Shown here one piece after another: positions 48,028-60,745 of a stretch of DNA of 64,000 nucleotides. How positions within the stretch are numbered: the stretch's first letter is position 1; every line of letters starts with the position of its first letter. This DNA is from Actinomycetes bacterium (GTDB taxonomy: Bacteria > Actinomycetota > Acidimicrobiia > Acidimicrobiales > Acidimicrobilacustridaceae), in the NCBI GenBank assembly GCA_029782145.1, contig JAKOVH010000012.1, forward strand, positions 1-64,000, read 5' to 3'. A program made the translations under genes and the position numbers. The notes beneath the pieces were generated by a model. The model saw only the letters and a list, made by a program, of their open reading frames with translations. It had not been told where the DNA came from and did no database searches.

Positions 48028-49202
48028 CGGCGGAAGCGGGCGTCGAACGACGAGGCCAGCAGCGCCCGCTGACGAGCCCGCTCCCCGGGCGCCACCGTGG
48101 GCAGGCCGGTGACGGCGGCGACGTCGGCCACCGGCACCACGGTGGTGTCGGGGAGGGGCAGGTTGCCCTCGGTGAGCTGCCAGCGGATGGCGACGTGGCC
48201 CTCGCGGTGCCCGGCCGCCTCGAGCCAGTTGGCGACGCCGGGGTCGCGGTCGGCCACCACCAGCACGACCGAGCCGTCGTGCTCGAGGTGGACGCCGTCG
48301 CAGGTCAGCCCCGAGAAGTGGTGCCGGTAGTCGAACGACTCGTACCAGCCGTTGCCGACCTGCACGTCCCAGTAGGCGCACGGGGTGGGCGGCATGACCC
48401 GCACGACGAGCGCCTCGTCCGGCCCGAGCGCCCACCGGGCGGTCACCGCGTTGCCGCCGGGCACGCCGCCGCTGGTCGACGTCGGGTCGCCGATGTCGGT
48501 CGCGAAGGTGTTCGTGGCCGTGCCCTTGTCGAGCAGCTCCCCCTGCATCATCGGCACCATCACGGCGAACAGGCCGGTGGCCCGCTGCAGGCCGGCCACC
48601 GCGGTGCCCAGGCCGAGCGGAGGGGGCGGGGCGTCGCCCGCGGTGAGGTTCTCGAGCGTCAGCGCCATGGGCTCGACGTCGTCGGGGGTGGCGAAGAACT
48701 GCCGCACCAGCACGCCCGTGCTGCGCTCGTCGGTCGGGAGCCATGTGCCGGGCTGCGGGTCGGGGGCGAGCAGCACCTCGAACGTGCCGTCGTCGGCCAC
48801 CTCGAGGTCGGGCAGGAACACGGCCTCGCCGAACGGCGGTGGGCCGTTCTGGCCGACGATGATCGAGACCCAGCGGGCCGAGCCGCGGGTGCCGGAGAGG
48901 CGGAAGGTGTCGGTGCCGTTGATGGGGCCCGAGAGGTAGAGGCCCTGCGGGTTGTCGCCGCCCATCTTGCGGTGCGGGTCGAGGGCCGGCCACAGGTACG
49001 GGTGCTCGGCATCCTTGTTCTCCAGCGATCCGAGCAGCGCCAGCGTGGACATGCGGGCCAGGTGGCGCACCCCCTCGGCCAGGTCGATCTCGTCGTGGGT
49101 GAGCGTCGCGGCGAGGGCCTCGACGCCGGTGGCCTCGAGCGCCTGGCAGAACTGGCGCCACGCCGCCGTGGCGGCGGCCAGCTGGTCGTCCCAGCCGCTC
49201 AC
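48024..49202 (-). CDS. DUF1214-domain-like protein
   Basis: A 392-residue soluble protein. The C-terminal half has the DUF1214 look: YLSGPINGTDTFRLSGTRG, GTATNTFATDIGDPTSTSGG, LVVRVMPPTPCAYWDVQVGNGWYESFDYRHH and VLVVADRDPGVANWLEAAGHREG. Its biochemical role is unknown to me; in actinobacteria such genes occur in lipid or steroid catabolic neighbourhoods. GTG at 49202 overlaps the stop of the upstream SDR, so the two form a coupled pair. Confidence 0.7.
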   Translation of the reverse strand: MSGWDDQLAAATAAWRQFCQALEATGVEALAATLTHDEIDLAEGVRHLARMSTLALLGSLENKDAEHPYLWPALDPHRKMGGDNPQGLYLSGPINGTDTFRLSGTRGSARWVSIIVGQNGPPPFGEAVFLPDLEVADDGTFEVLLAPDPQPGTWLPTDERSTGVLVRQFFATPDDVEPMALTLENLTAGDAPPPPLGLGTAVAGLQRATGLFAVMVPMMQGELLDKGTATNTFATDIGDPTSTSGGVPGGNAVTARWALGPDEALVVRVMPPTPCAYWDVQVGNGWYESFDYRHHFSGLTCDGVHLEHDGSVVLVVADRDPGVANWLEAAGHREGHVAIRWQLTEGNLPLPDTTVVPVADVAAVTGLPTVAPGERARQRALLASSFDARFRR

Positions 49203-50047
49203 GACGCGGCTCCGTCGGCGCCGTCCAGGGCGGTGAGGTCGGGGATGGCGACGTCGGCGATGACCTCGGGGCCGTAGAGCCGCTCGGCGATCGACGCCAT
49301 CGACGGCATGACCGGGACGTTGAGGCCACCGTCGACGCCGAAGGCCTGGCCGGTGATCCACGCCGCCTCGTCGCTCGCCAGGAACGCCACGGCGTTGCCG
49401 ATGTCGGCCGGCGTGCCGGCACGGCCGAGCGGGGTGGCCCGGGTGAGCGTGGCGGCCAGCTGCTCGCTGGTGGCGGCCGCCATGGTCTCGGTGGGCACGT
49501 AGCCGGGCTGCACGCTGTTCACCCTGATGCCGTGGGGCGCCAGCTCGATCGCCGCGCACCGCACGAACATGTCGAGGCCCGCCTTCGACACCACGTAGGC
49601 CGCCAGCCACGGCTGCACCTTGGTGCCCGACGTGGACGAGATGGCGACGATGCTGCCGCCGCCGTGCTCCTTCATGACCATCGCCGCGTGCTTGGTGCAC
49701 AGCGCCGTGCCCACGACGTTGAGGCGCAGGCAGAACTCCCACGCCTCGGCGTCCATGGTGAGCACCGCCCCCGGGAACCCCGAACCGGCGTTGGCCACGA
49801 GCACGTCGAGGTTCCCGCCGCCGGCGGCGACGCCCACGGCGTGCTCGACCTGGGCCTCGTCGGTCACGTCGCACTCCACGGTGGTGACGTCGTCGCCCAG
49901 GCGGGCCGCCGCCTCGGCGAGCACGTCGCCTCGCCGGCCGGCGATGGTGACCGTCGCCCCTGCGGCCCGCAGGCGTTCCGCGCAACCGAAGCCGATGCCC
50001 GTGCCGCCGCCGGTGACCAGGGCGCGGCGCCCGCTCAGATCTCCCAT
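49199..50047 (-). CDS. Short-chain dehydrogenase/reductase (SDR)
   Basis: A 282-residue SDR: RALVTGGGTGIGFGCAERL nucleotide site, VANAGSGFP in the NNAG position, catalytic Ser in AISSTSGT, YVVSK and QPGYVPTET. Residues 245-282 extend past the usual DGG (GVDGGLNVPVMPSMASIAERL), a longer tail than typical. GAGGAGAGCGAGCC precedes the ATG. It starts a two-gene unit with the DUF1214-like gene. Confidence 0.88.
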   Translation of the reverse strand: MGDLSGRRALVTGGGTGIGFGCAERLRAAGATVTIAGRRGDVLAEAAARLGDDVTTVECDVTDEAQVEHAVGVAAGGGNLDVLVANAGSGFPGAVLTMDAEAWEFCLRLNVVGTALCTKHAAMVMKEHGGGSIVAISSTSGTKVQPWLAAYVVSKAGLDMFVRCAAIELAPHGIRVNSVQPGYVPTETMAAATSEQLAATLTRATPLGRAGTPADIGNAVAFLASDEAAWITGQAFGVDGGLNVPVMPSMASIAERLYGPEVIADVAIPDLTALDGADGAAS

Positions 50048-50148
50048 GGCTCGCTCTCCTCGGTCGCGGCCTCCGGCGGGCGCGGGCGACCTGCGGGGTA
50101 GCTTTGCAGGGGTCGGGCACCGGGGCGCCCAGGCGCGGTCGTCGCCGG

Positions 50149-52539
<2,391 letters not shown>

Positions 52540-52546
52540 GCGCGCC

Positions 52547-52945
52547 TCACGCCTGGGCGATGCGGACGAGGTTGCCCGACGGGTCGCGGAACGCACAGTC
52601 GCGCGCGCCCCACGGCTGGGCGACCGGCTCCTGGAGCACCTCGGCGCCCGACGCCCGCACCTTCTCGAAGGTGGTGTCGAGGTCGTCGGCCCGGAAGATC
52701 GCCGCCTGCAGCGCCCCCTTGGTCACCAGGGCGAGGAGGGCGTCGCCCTCGGCCTGCGAACGGCCGCCGTGGGGCTGGAACAGCACGACGTCGACGTCCT
52801 GCCCGCTGGCGCCGACGGTCACCCAGCGGAAGCCGTCGGAGGCGACGTCGTTGCGGACCTCGAGGCCGAGCGCGTCTCGGTAGAACCCGAGCGCCTCGTC
52901 GGGGTCGTGGACGGGGATGAACATGGTGGACACGCTGATGGTCAT
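52547..52945 (-). CDS. VOC-family (glyoxalase/bleomycin-resistance fold) protein
   Basis: A 132-residue vicinal-oxygen-chelate protein: MFIPVHDPDEALGFYRDALGLEVRND as first beta-alpha-beta module and WGARDCAFRDPSGNLVRIAQ at the end. Members bind or modify small molecules, including bleomycin-type antibiotics. It follows the AraC gene and precedes the UvrA2 gene on the same strand, so a shared protective function is plausible. Confidence 0.88.
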   Translation of the reverse strand: MTISVSTMFIPVHDPDEALGFYRDALGLEVRNDVASDGFRWVTVGASGQDVDVVLFQPHGGRSQAEGDALLALVTKGALQAAIFRADDLDTTFEKVRASGAEVLQEPVAQPWGARDCAFRDPSGNLVRIAQA

Positions 52946-52993
52946 GCGACGACGGTACGAGCACCGCTGGCGCCGGTGCTTCTCCGATCCTGC

Positions 52994-53404
52994 TCAGGTG
53001 GCGGCCCCGGTGCGCCGGGGACGGGTGGCCACCTTGGTCACGCACGGCGGGACCACCTCGAGGGGCGTGTGGTCGCGGGCCCGGTACTGCGACGGGGTCT
53101 CGCCCACGATCTCGGTGAACCGTGAGCTGAACGACCCGAGCGAGGTGCACCCCACGGCGAAGCACGTGTCGGTGACCGACATCTGCTGGCGCAGGAGGGC
53201 CTTGGCCCGCTCGATGCGTCGGGTCATGAGGTAGGCGTAGGGCGTCTCGCCGTAGGCCGCCCGGAACTTGCGGGAGAAGTGGGCCGGCGACATGGCGGCG
53301 GCGCGGGCCATGGCGGGCACGTCGAGGGGCCGCGCGAAGTCGCGGTCCATGAGGTCGCGCGCCCGGCGCAGGTGGGCCAGGTCCTTCAGCTCCTCCGGCG
53401 TCAC
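52994..53404 (-). CDS. Stand-alone AraC-type HTH regulator
   Basis: A 136-residue protein that is almost only the AraC/XylS DNA-binding domain: RDFARPLDVPAMARAAAMSPAHFSRKFRAAYGETPYAYLMTRRIERAKALL and SVTDTCFAVGCTSLGSFSSRFTEIVGETPSQYR. No sensory domain is present. GTG start at 53404. It heads the AraC-VOC-UvrA2 operon and is divergent from a TetR gene; the 80-bp gap has a GCTGCCGGCAGC palindrome at 53422-53433. Confidence 0.88.
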   Translation of the reverse strand: MTPEELKDLAHLRRARDLMDRDFARPLDVPAMARAAAMSPAHFSRKFRAAYGETPYAYLMTRRIERAKALLRQQMSVTDTCFAVGCTSLGSFSSRFTEIVGETPSQYRARDHTPLEVVPPCVTKVATRPRRTGAAT

Positions 53405-53484
53405 GCGCCCGAGGGTAGGCGGCTGCCGGCAGCGGCACCGGGGGCCACCGCCGAGGTGTTCTCCGGTGGGCTACAACACACGCC

Positions 53485-54078
53485 GTGCCGACGACCCGCC
53501 GTCCCCGTGCCGCGACACCCGAGAAGCGCCGCAGGCTCCTCGACGCGGCCGAGCAGATCATGCTCGACGACGGCTACGCGGCGGTCACCTCCCGCCGGCT
53601 GGAGGCCGTCGCCGGGCTGAAGCTGCACTACCACTTCGGCACCCTCGACGAGCTGCTCATCGCCGTCGTGCGGCGGCGGGGTGATGCCAACGTCGCCCTG
53701 CTCGCCGAGGCCCTCGCCTCCGCCCAGCCGCTGCGGGCCTGGTGGCGCCTCGCCTCCGACCGGCGGGGCAACACCTTGCTGGTGGAGCTGACCGCCGCCG
53801 GCAACCACCGGCCCGCCCTGCAGGCGGAGGTGGCGTCGTTCGCCCGCGAGGTGCGGCGCATGCAGATCGACGCGCTCGACACCATCCTCGACGAGTACGG
53901 CATCGACCGGGAGCGGTTCCCCCCGGCCCTGGTCGCCGTCGCGCTCCAGGGCACGGGGTTCGCCATGGCCCACGACCAGGCCGCCGGCTTCGACACGGCC
54001 CAGGAGGAGGCCTCCGCGGCCATGGTCCGCCTGCTCGACGAGCTCGAGGACCGGCGGTCGACCCCGTCCTCGACCTGA
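53485..54078 (+). CDS. TetR-family regulator
   Basis: A 197-residue TetR protein. HTH: RLLDAAEQIMLDDGYAAVTSRRLEAVAGLKLHYHFGTLDELLIAVV, with a shortened recognition helix region (AGLKLHYHFG). The C-terminal domain is helical. GTG start at 53485. It is divergent from the AraC operon and runs into the monooxygenase gene 52 bp downstream, so it may control either or both. A GTGTT-N14-AACAC arrangement lies just before its start. Confidence 0.82.
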   Translation: MPTTRRPRAATPEKRRRLLDAAEQIMLDDGYAAVTSRRLEAVAGLKLHYHFGTLDELLIAVVRRRGDANVALLAEALASAQPLRAWWRLASDRRGNTLLVELTAAGNHRPALQAEVASFAREVRRMQIDALDTILDEYGIDRERFPPALVAVALQGTGFAMAHDQAAGFDTAQEEASAAMVRLLDELEDRRSTPSST

Positions 54079-54130
54079 CGAGCGGGGGGAGGGCGCGGCG
54101 CGCGCGAGCATGCCCGGAGGAGGGGTGGCC

Positions 54131-55987
<1,857 letters not shown>

Positions 55988-56161
55988 GCGCCGAACACCG
56001 CCGCGATGACGACATCCGCCGGCGGCGCTCGGCGGGGGTGCTCGGCGGCGGCGCTCACCCCGCCCGCAGGGCGGCCGACCGGGCCTCGGGGGCAGGACGA
56101 ACGGCCCTAGCGACGCGACCGGGCCGCGGCGACCCTCACTCGGAGAGGGGGTGTAGCAGCG

Positions 56162-57787
56162 ATGACCGGCACGTACAACCTGGCCGACCTGTTCGAGTCG
56201 GTGGTCGACGTCGTCCCCGACCGGCCCGCGGTGGTCACTCCGGCGCGGCGGCTGACCTTCGCCGGGCTCGACGAGCGAGCCAACCGCCTCGCCCACCACC
56301 TCGTCGAGGCCGGTGTGCAACCGGGTGAGAAGGTCGCCCTGCTGTTGCTGAACGGCACCGAGTACCTCGAGGCCACCTTCGCCGCCTTCAAGCTCTGCGC
56401 CGTGCCGGTGAACGTGAACTACCGCTACGTCGAGCGCGAGCTGCAGTACCTGCTCGACAACTCCGACTCCGTGGCGCTGATCACCCACCGCCAGTTCGTG
56501 CCCCGGGTCCAGCACGTGCTCGACGAGTGCCCGCAGCTGCGCCACGTCGTCGTCGTCGACGACCCGTCGGATGTGCCGGTGCCACCCGGCTGGGTGCTCT
56601 ACGAGGCGGCGCTCGCCGACGCCGAGCCGCACCGCCCACCGGGCGGCGCCCGCAGCGACGACGACCTCTACATCGCCTACACCGGCGGCACCACCGGCAT
56701 GCCCAAGGGCGTGGTGTGGCGCCACGAGGACCTCTTCTTCGGCGCCCTCGGGGGTGGCGACCCGAGCGGGTTCACCGGCCCCGTCTCCCACCCCGCGGAG
56801 CTGCCGAGCCGCATCGCCCCGGTGCCCGGCACCCAGCTGCAGTCGCCGCCGCTCATGCACGTCAGCGCCCTGTGGGGCACCCTCGGCACCATGCTGTGCG
56901 GCAACACGTCGGTGCTGCTGTCGCCCGGGCGCTTCGACCCGATGGAGGTGCTCGCCACCATCGAGCGCGAGGCGGTGATGATCTGCGTCGTGGTGGGCGA
57001 CGCCATGGCCCGCCCCCTCGCCGACGCGCTCGCCGCGGCCCGCAACGCGTTCGACCTGAGCTCGCTGCTCGTCGTGGCGTCCGGCGGGGCGATCCTGAGC
57101 CCGGCGGTCCGCGACGCCCTGCGCCGGCACAAGCCCGACCTGGTCGTCATCGACGGCTTCGGGTCGTCGGAGACCGGTGTGGCCGGCACCAAGGCCACCA
57201 TGGGCGACGACGCCCCGACGACCCCGAGCCCCTCGTTCGTGATGGGCCCCGACACCACCGTGCTCGACGACGACAACCGGCCCATCGAGCCCGGCTCGGG
57301 CCAGGTGGGCCACCTGGCCCGCCGGGGCCACCTGCCGCTCGGGTACTACAAGGACGAGGAGAAGTCCCGGGCCACCTTCGTGGAGATCGACGGCGAGCGC
57401 TGGGTGCTCCCCGGCGACCTGGCCGTGCCGGAGGCCGACGGCACCGTCACCGTCCTCGGCCGCGGTTCGGTCAGCATCAACACGGGTGGCGAGAAGGTCT
57501 TCCCCGAGGAGGTGGAGGCGGTCCTCAAGTCGCACCCGGACGTGTTCGACGCCGTGGTCGTCGGCCTGCCCGACGAGCGGTGGGGCAGCAGGGTCGTCGC
57601 CGTCGTCTCCGCCCGCCCCGGCGCCCGGCCCACCCTCGAGGAGCTGGGCCGCCACTGCCACGAGCAGCTCGCCGGCTACAAGGTGCCTCGCGACCTGGTG
57701 GTGGTCGACGAGGTCGAGCGCAACCCCAACGGCAAGCCCGACTACCGCTGGGCGGCCGAGACGGCCCGGGCGGCGCTGGTGCCATGA
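56162..57787 (+). CDS. Acyl-CoA synthetase (AMP-forming, FadD-type)
   Basis: A 541-residue adenylate-forming enzyme: P-loop YTGGTTGMPKGVVWRHED, GFGSSETG adenine motif, GDLAVPEADGTVTVLGRGSVSINTGGEKVFPEEVE hinge and the C-terminal catalytic Lys in NPNGKPDYRW. The LMHVSALWGTLGTMLCG segment resembles FadD17/FadD19-type synthetases of sterol side chains, but the substrate is not certain. The GGAGAGGGGG upstream is close to the start. Its TGA overlaps the ATG of the WS/DGAT gene, so activation and acyl transfer are translationally coupled. Confidence 0.9.
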   Translation: MTGTYNLADLFESVVDVVPDRPAVVTPARRLTFAGLDERANRLAHHLVEAGVQPGEKVALLLLNGTEYLEATFAAFKLCAVPVNVNYRYVERELQYLLDNSDSVALITHRQFVPRVQHVLDECPQLRHVVVVDDPSDVPVPPGWVLYEAALADAEPHRPPGGARSDDDLYIAYTGGTTGMPKGVVWRHEDLFFGALGGGDPSGFTGPVSHPAELPSRIAPVPGTQLQSPPLMHVSALWGTLGTMLCGNTSVLLSPGRFDPMEVLATIEREAVMICVVVGDAMARPLADALAAARNAFDLSSLLVVASGGAILSPAVRDALRRHKPDLVVIDGFGSSETGVAGTKATMGDDAPTTPSPSFVMGPDTTVLDDDNRPIEPGSGQVGHLARRGHLPLGYYKDEEKSRATFVEIDGERWVLPGDLAVPEADGTVTVLGRGSVSINTGGEKVFPEEVEAVLKSHPDVFDAVVVGLPDERWGSRVVAVVSARPGARPTLEELGRHCHEQLAGYKVPRDLVVVDEVERNPNGKPDYRWAAETARAALVP

Positions 57788-59226
57788 AGCGCCTGAGCGG
57801 CACCGACAGCCTGTTCCTCTCCATGGAGATGCCGGCGTGGCACCAGCACGTCGGCGCGCTGACCGTGCTCGACACGAGCGACGCCCCTGGCTTCGGCTAC
57901 CTGGCGGTCCGCGACTCCATCGCCACCCGCCTGCCCCTCGCCCCGAAGTTCACCTGGAAGCTCCACCAGGTCCCGCTCGGCCTCGACCGGCCGGTGTGGG
58001 TCGACGACGACGACTTCGACATCGACCGGCACCTGCACCACGTCGCCCTGCCCGCGCCGGGTGACATGGAGCAGCTCGCCCTGCTGACCGGCCGCATCCT
58101 CAGCCGTCAGCTCGACCGGCGCTACCCGCTCTGGGAGGCGTGGTTCGTCGAGGGCCTCCCCAACGACAGGGCGGCCATCGTCATGAAGTACCACCACTGC
58201 CTGCTCGACGGCGTGGCCGGCTCGAGCATGGCGTCGGTGCTGCTGGACTTCGAGCGCGACGCCCCGCCGCCGACCATCCCGCCCGACGACGAGCTCGAAC
58301 GGGCCGGGCCGCCGCCGAACGACGCCCAGCTCGTGGCGCGTGGGGCCTGGTCGCTGGCCACCGCGCCCTTGCGTGCGGTGGGCTACGCGGCCCGCACCGC
58401 CAAGCGCGGCGTCACCATGGTGTCGATGGCCCGCAGCGGCCACGGCCTGCTGCCCATCCAGGTGCCCACCACCTCGTTCAACGGCTCCATCGGCACCCGC
58501 CGGCGGCTGGCCTTCGCGTCGCTGGCGATGGACGACGTCAAGGCGATCAAGGGCACCTTCGGGGTGAAGGTCAACGACGTGGTGCTCGCCGTGGTGTCGG
58601 GCGCGCTGCGCCGCTACCTCGAGGCGCGCGGCGAGCTGCCGGACCGCTCGCTCGTCACCGGTGTGCCGCTGTCGACGCGGGCCGAGGGCGACCAGTCGGC
58701 CGACAACCAGATCGCCATCATGGTGGTGTCGCTCGCCACCGACGTGGACGACCCCGCCGAGCGGCTCATGACGATCCACGCCAGCGCCCAGGGCGCCAAG
58801 GAGATGACCGAGGCGGTGCGGGCGACCGAGATCCCGTCGATGGGCGAGGTGGCCCCTCCCGTGGTGCTCAGCGCGGCGGCCACCACCCTGGCCCGCACCG
58901 GCGCCGTCTCGCACTCGCCCACCGTCATGAACACGTTGGTGTCGAACGTGCCGGGCCCGCCGTTCCCGCTCTACATCGCCGGCGCCCGGGTCACCGGCGT
59001 CTACTCGACCAGCGTGATCATGGAGACCATGGGCATGAACATCACGCTCTTCAGCTACATGGACCGCGTCGACCTGGGCCTGCACGTCGACCCCGACCTG
59101 GTGCCCGACCCGTGGCTGATCGCCGAGCAGATGCCGGTCGCCCTGGCCGAGCTCATGGAGGCGGCCGGGCTCGGGGCACCGACCCCGGTGGAGGACCCGC
59201 TCGGCCTCAGCTCCGCCGAGCGGTGA
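57784..59226 (+). CDS. Wax ester synthase/diacylglycerol acyltransferase (WS/DGAT)
   Basis: A 480-residue WS/DGAT: MKRLSGTDSLFLSMEMPAWHQHVGAL start, active-site YHHCLLDGVAG (HHxxxDG) near residue 138, NDVVLAVVSGALRRYL and VSNVPGPPFPLYIAG. Its acyl-CoA donor may come from the coupled upstream synthetase. The 3' end overlaps by 20 bp that of a third, divergent-sequence WS/DGAT on the other strand. Confidence 0.92.
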   Translation: MKRLSGTDSLFLSMEMPAWHQHVGALTVLDTSDAPGFGYLAVRDSIATRLPLAPKFTWKLHQVPLGLDRPVWVDDDDFDIDRHLHHVALPAPGDMEQLALLTGRILSRQLDRRYPLWEAWFVEGLPNDRAAIVMKYHHCLLDGVAGSSMASVLLDFERDAPPPTIPPDDELERAGPPPNDAQLVARGAWSLATAPLRAVGYAARTAKRGVTMVSMARSGHGLLPIQVPTTSFNGSIGTRRRLAFASLAMDDVKAIKGTFGVKVNDVVLAVVSGALRRYLEARGELPDRSLVTGVPLSTRAEGDQSADNQIAIMVVSLATDVDDPAERLMTIHASAQGAKEMTEAVRATEIPSMGEVAPPVVLSAAATTLARTGAVSHSPTVMNTLVSNVPGPPFPLYIAGARVTGVYSTSVIMETMGMNITLFSYMDRVDLGLHVDPDLVPDPWLIAEQMPVALAELMEAAGLGAPTPVEDPLGLSSAER

Positions 59227-60619
59227 TCGGCTGGTCGGCCGTGCGGTCGGCCAGCTCGGCGAGCGAGCTGCGCAGGCGCTCGACGAACAGCTCCGGCTGG
59301 CGGTGGACCTCCGGCGCGACGAGCACGCCGATCTTCATCTCGCCGTCGTAGCTGTAGGCCGTGACGTTCATGCCCGTGCCGAGGACCAGCACGGCGAAGC
59401 TGTAGAAGTCGGCCACCCTGACGTCGCCGAGGTAGCGCGCCGTGCGCGGGCCCGGCACGTTGCCCGCCGACAGGTTCCCGAGGCCGTGGTCGACCCGGTA
59501 GGCCAGCATGCGGCCCATGGTCGGGCCGAACCGGGCCGCCACGTCGGGGAACGCCGCCGAGCGGCCCTCGGTGACCTGCCGGCGCAGCGCCACGGTGTCC
59601 GACGCCGACCGCGTGACCTTCCGGAGGCGCTCCACGGGGTCGGGCTCGGTGGTGTGCAGCGAGATGAACAGGTTGGTGAGGTTGTTGCCCCACATGCGGG
59701 TGCTGTCGGACGCGTCGCCCACCATGCCCAGGCCGCAGACGATGTCGGCGTCGAGGCCCTCGCCCCGCTGCTCGCACTCGGCGCGCAGCGCTCCGCCGAG
59801 CACGGCGAGCAGCACCCCGTTCAAGGTCGCCCCCGCCCGCTCCTTGACCCGCTTGAAGTCGGCGAGGGGCAGCGAGCCCGTGGCGCACAGGCGGCTCGTG
59901 CCGAACCGCACGTTGAGCCACGTGTAGGGCACCGCCAGCTTGTTGGCGTAGAGGTCGTCACGCTCGCGCACCGCCTTGTGCTCGGCCTCGATGGCCTTGC
60001 GGTGGCGCCAGTCGTGGCCGAGCAGGCTGCCCGCCGCGCTCAGGGTGCGGGGCACGCCGGCCAGCGCCGCTCGGCGCAGCTCGCGCGCCGACGGGATCGG
60101 TGACCGGGCGAAGGTGTCGGGAGGCGGAGGCTCGGGGGCACCGGGCTCGGGGGTGGTGACCCGCTCCAGAAGGCGGACCACACCCATGCCGTCGGACACC
60201 GAGTGGTGGAGGCGGAACACCACCGCCTGGCGGCCGCCTTCCAGCCCGTGCAGGAGCGTCGCGTCCCACAGCGGGCGGTGCAGGTCCATGCGGGCGCTGG
60301 CCACCGTCGAGCAGGCGGCGTCGAGCTCACGCCGGCCGCCCGGGGCCGGCAGCACCTGCTCGCGCAGGTGCAGGTCGAGGTCGAAGTCGGGGTCGTCGAC
60401 CCAGAACGGGAGGCCCCTGAACGAGGGGGCGAACACGACCCGCTGGCGGGCACGCGGGTAGAGCGGCAGGTAGCGGTCGATCGCGGCGCGCACCTCGTCG
60501 AGGCTCACCGGGTGCCCCCGCTCCTCGGTGTCGAGCACCACGACCTTGAGCGTGTGGCACGGCTCGTCCATCCGCTCGAGGTGGATGAAGCTGGCATCCT
60601 CGCCGCACATCCGCTCCAC
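59207..60619 (-). CDS. WS/DGAT-family acyltransferase
   Basis: A 470-residue family member, clearly different from the other two: start MERMCGEDASFIHLERMDEPCHTLK, active site LHHSVSDGMG (HHxxxDG with Ser-Val-Ser), ATLNGVLLAVLGGALRAECEQRG and AGNVPGPRTARYLG. GTG at 60619 follows GGGGAGGCACC. It is convergent with the WS/DGAT at 57784 and heads toward it; upstream on the same strand is an alpha/beta hydrolase gene 126 bp away. Triacylglycerol or wax synthesis is the family role. Confidence 0.88.
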   Translation of the reverse strand: MERMCGEDASFIHLERMDEPCHTLKVVVLDTEERGHPVSLDEVRAAIDRYLPLYPRARQRVVFAPSFRGLPFWVDDPDFDLDLHLREQVLPAPGGRRELDAACSTVASARMDLHRPLWDATLLHGLEGGRQAVVFRLHHSVSDGMGVVRLLERVTTPEPGAPEPPPPDTFARSPIPSARELRRAALAGVPRTLSAAGSLLGHDWRHRKAIEAEHKAVRERDDLYANKLAVPYTWLNVRFGTSRLCATGSLPLADFKRVKERAGATLNGVLLAVLGGALRAECEQRGEGLDADIVCGLGMVGDASDSTRMWGNNLTNLFISLHTTEPDPVERLRKVTRSASDTVALRRQVTEGRSAAFPDVAARFGPTMGRMLAYRVDHGLGNLSAGNVPGPRTARYLGDVRVADFYSFAVLVLGTGMNVTAYSYDGEMKIGVLVAPEVHRQPELFVERLRSSLAELADRTADQPITARRS

Positions 60620-60745
60620 GGTGCCTCCCCTGCGACCCGCGTGGTCCCCCTCCGGGAGGCCAGCGTAGGCACGCGGGACCCCCGCTGTTGGAGGGCCGAA
60701 AGGCCCGAGCGGCGGCTGCGACGGGCCTCCTCTCGCCCGCCCCGG

